DNA from: Mucilaginibacter sp. PAMB04168
GTDB lineage: Bacteria > Bacteroidota > Bacteroidia > Sphingobacteriales > Sphingobacteriaceae
Assembly (NCBI RefSeq): GCF_039634365.2
Contig: NZ_CP155079.2
Span: forward strand, 3,038,001-3,102,000
Direction of reading: 5' to 3'
Length of the DNA: 64,000 nt
Part shown: one piece after another, positions 62,804 through 64,000 of the stretch
Layout of the letters: each line of letters begins with the position of its first letter
Numbering within the stretch: position 1 is the stretch's first letter
Notes under the pieces: model-generated
What the model was told of the DNA's origin: nothing
Database searches by the model: none
The model's input: only the letters and a program-made list of their open reading frames with translations
Translations under genes and position numbers: made by a program

Positions 62804-64000
62804 TTAATAAAAGCTGCCATCTCCCCTTCTACGCATTGGCCGGCCGTTACGGCTTGGCGAGCCCGACCATTTTTGAAGGTTGGTGCGCACGCTAAACATA
62901 AAATAACGACTAAGGGCATTTGATAATGTATTTGTATAGCCGTTATCATTAATAACCTGGTTGGTAAAGTTATTTTGCTTTAAAATATCGAATACTTGTA
63001 TCCTGAAAGTAAGGTTACGGCGCGCTAGAAAATCTTTTTCGATATACCCGTTTATAACCAGCGGATTACTTGAAACACTTTGCTGAATATTACCTCCGAT
63101 GAAGTTTTTACTTGCTTCGTAGCCAATAGTCAAAGACCTTTCTTTCATTAAAAAGAAGCGTCCGTCTATAGCGAGTGCCGTACGCTGCAACGTTGTTGTT
63201 GATGTGCTGCCCACTGTAAGAAACGTTTTGGTATAATCATAAGAAATAAACGGATTAACCTCTATTGATTCGTTGGGGTTAATGCGCGGGCCAAAGCGCT
63301 GGTTTAAACGCCATGCATTGGTTGTGGTAGGTAAGTTATCAACCATAGCCAGGCTGTGGTTAAAAGTTACACTGCCATTTAATGATAAGTTATACTTACG
63401 ATCGGCCAGTTGCTTAGCTAAATTATAGTTACCCCCGGCACTATAAGAACCGCTAAGGTTAACGTAATTAGTTTGGTTAATGTATGCTCTTTTGTTAGGA
63501 TCGGCAGGGTCGAGTATCCTTACGTTATTGGTTGCAATTTGATTGCGAACGGTACTTCCGTACAAATTAACTGATATGTTAAACTTTGAATTAGAGAGGT
63601 AGTTGTTATACTGTGCATTTACATTATGCCTGAAAGAGACCTTCAAGTTGGGGTTACCCACAATAGGATTTTGCCTGTTAGATGTATCTATGATGGGTTG
63701 TATTTGTGTAAATGATGGCTCAACCGGGCTGCCCGAATAGTTGATGGACGCCCTATGCTGCCTTGACCACTGGTATTGAAAACGTGCAATGGGAATTACA
63801 AAAAAATTATTTCTTGTTGTTCTGATATTGCCCCTGCTTACATTGTCGCCGGTAAGGCTGGTAGGCACCGCAGTAACACCGAACGACAAGTTATATTTTG
63901 TTTGATTAAGCCGATAGTTGAAAGCTAAACGCGATTCTGTAAAGGCATAATTATATACATTGTTTAAGCCTTCGCCCATGGGCAGTCGTAAACCGCTGGG
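62804..64000 (-). CDS. outer-membrane beta-barrel protein, N terminus outside window
   Basis: The C-terminal part (about 398 residues) of an outer-membrane barrel of the TonB-receptor-like OMP_b-brl_3 family. Its frame is open to the right edge, so the signal peptide, carboxypeptidase-regulatory domain and plug are outside. Long amphipathic strands alternate with polar loops (RLAFNYRLNQTKYNLSFGV, FQYQWSRQHRASINYSG, FRHNVNAQYNNYL, RSLTIGYEASKNF). The hallmark NPIVGNPNLKVSFRHN is present. The end is a basic, Arg-rich tail (about the last 20 residues) rather than the usual aromatic end, which is somewhat odd. Ligand unknown. Confidence 0.8.
   Translation of the reverse strand, partial: PSGLRLPMGEGLNNVYNYAFTESRLAFNYRLNQTKYNLSFGVTAVPTSLTGDNVSRGNIRTTRNNFFVIPIARFQYQWSRQHRASINYSGSPVEPSFTQIQPIIDTSNRQNPIVGNPNLKVSFRHNVNAQYNNYLSNSKFNISVNLYGSTVRNQIATNNVRILDPADPNKRAYINQTNYVNLSGSYSAGGNYNLAKQLADRKYNLSLNGSVTFNHSLAMVDNLPTTTNAWRLNQRFGPRINPNESIEVNPFISYDYTKTFLTVGSTSTTTLQRTALAIDGRFFLMKERSLTIGYEASKNFIGGNIQQSVSSNPLVINGYIEKDFLARRNLTFRIQVFDILKQNNFTNQVINDNGYTNTLSNALSRYFMFSVRTNLQKWSGSPSRNGRPMRRRGDGSFY

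Noticed and set aside
1..64000. Search for tRNA, rRNA, insertion sequences, phage genes and CRISPR arrays
   Set aside because: No cloverleaf-like stretch, ribosomal RNA sequence, transposase or integrase, terminal inverted repeats or spaced direct repeats were recognised.

Overview
The window looks like a chromosomal segment of a Bacteroidota bacterium, most likely family Sphingobacteriaceae (Mucilaginibacter/Pedobacter-like). The evidence is the Bacteroidota -7 promoter element (TAnnTTTG, often followed by C) ahead of several genes, a TonB receptor paired with a DUF4249 lipoprotein, Bacteroidota families (DUF3810, OMP beta-barrel family, Gre-like short proteins), split transketolase, and many secreted glycoside hydrolases. 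No rRNA, tRNA, insertion sequence, phage or CRISPR array was seen. The taxonomic call is inference from gene content, not a database match.

Layout. 0-9 kb: end of a nucleotide-sugar epimerase, an alpha/beta hydrolase, a desaturase closely resembling eukaryotic dihydroceramide Delta4-desaturase, a DsbA/FrnE-like protein, small conserved proteins, DUF3810, a DUF47 (PhoU-like) protein, an SDR and a pirin. 9-17 kb: TonB receptor plus DUF4249 lipoprotein, M13 metallopeptidase, a DnaQ-exonuclease/GIY-YIG nuclease fusion and a lipoprotein. 17-26.5 kb: MBL-rhodanese sulfur enzyme, MnmD, MazG, an ECF sigma factor overlapping a membrane-anchored protein with a C-terminal beta-barrel, a LolC/E-type permease, a NamZ (DUF1343) muramidase and Fmt. 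26.5-33.7 kb: Gre-like factor, GH51 arabinofuranosidase, DUF421 protein, a nucleotidyltransferase/metallophosphoesterase pair, glycine-zipper protein, NUDIX hydrolase and an Omp85-type barrel.

33.8-52.8 kb is a glucuronoxylan utilisation region: GH10 xylanase, GH115 and GH67 alpha-glucuronidases, mannonate dehydratase (UxuA), a LacI regulator, an SSS sugar symporter, xylose isomerase and xylulokinase, plus transaldolase and split transketolase of the pentose phosphate pathway. Four copies of one palindrome (core CAATCGATTG) lie upstream of GH10-GH115, the transaldolase-transketolase genes, the uxuA/lacI divergent region and the xylB-xylA-symporter operon. At two of them the palindrome abuts a -7 promoter element. 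I infer that this is the operator of the LacI protein encoded in the same region and that it ties polymer cleavage, xylose uptake and isomerisation, and pentose phosphate recycling into one regulon. No SusC/SusD pair lies in this region.

53-61.3 kb is a translationally overlapping operon for turning glycogen or maltodextrin into trehalose: debranching enzyme (TreX/GlgX), TreZ, and a 1410-residue fusion of TreY with MalQ, each half with its own catalytic triad. 61.3-64 kb holds an acyl-CoA/lipid desaturase, a small conserved protein and the C-terminal part of an outer-membrane beta-barrel protein that runs off the window edge.
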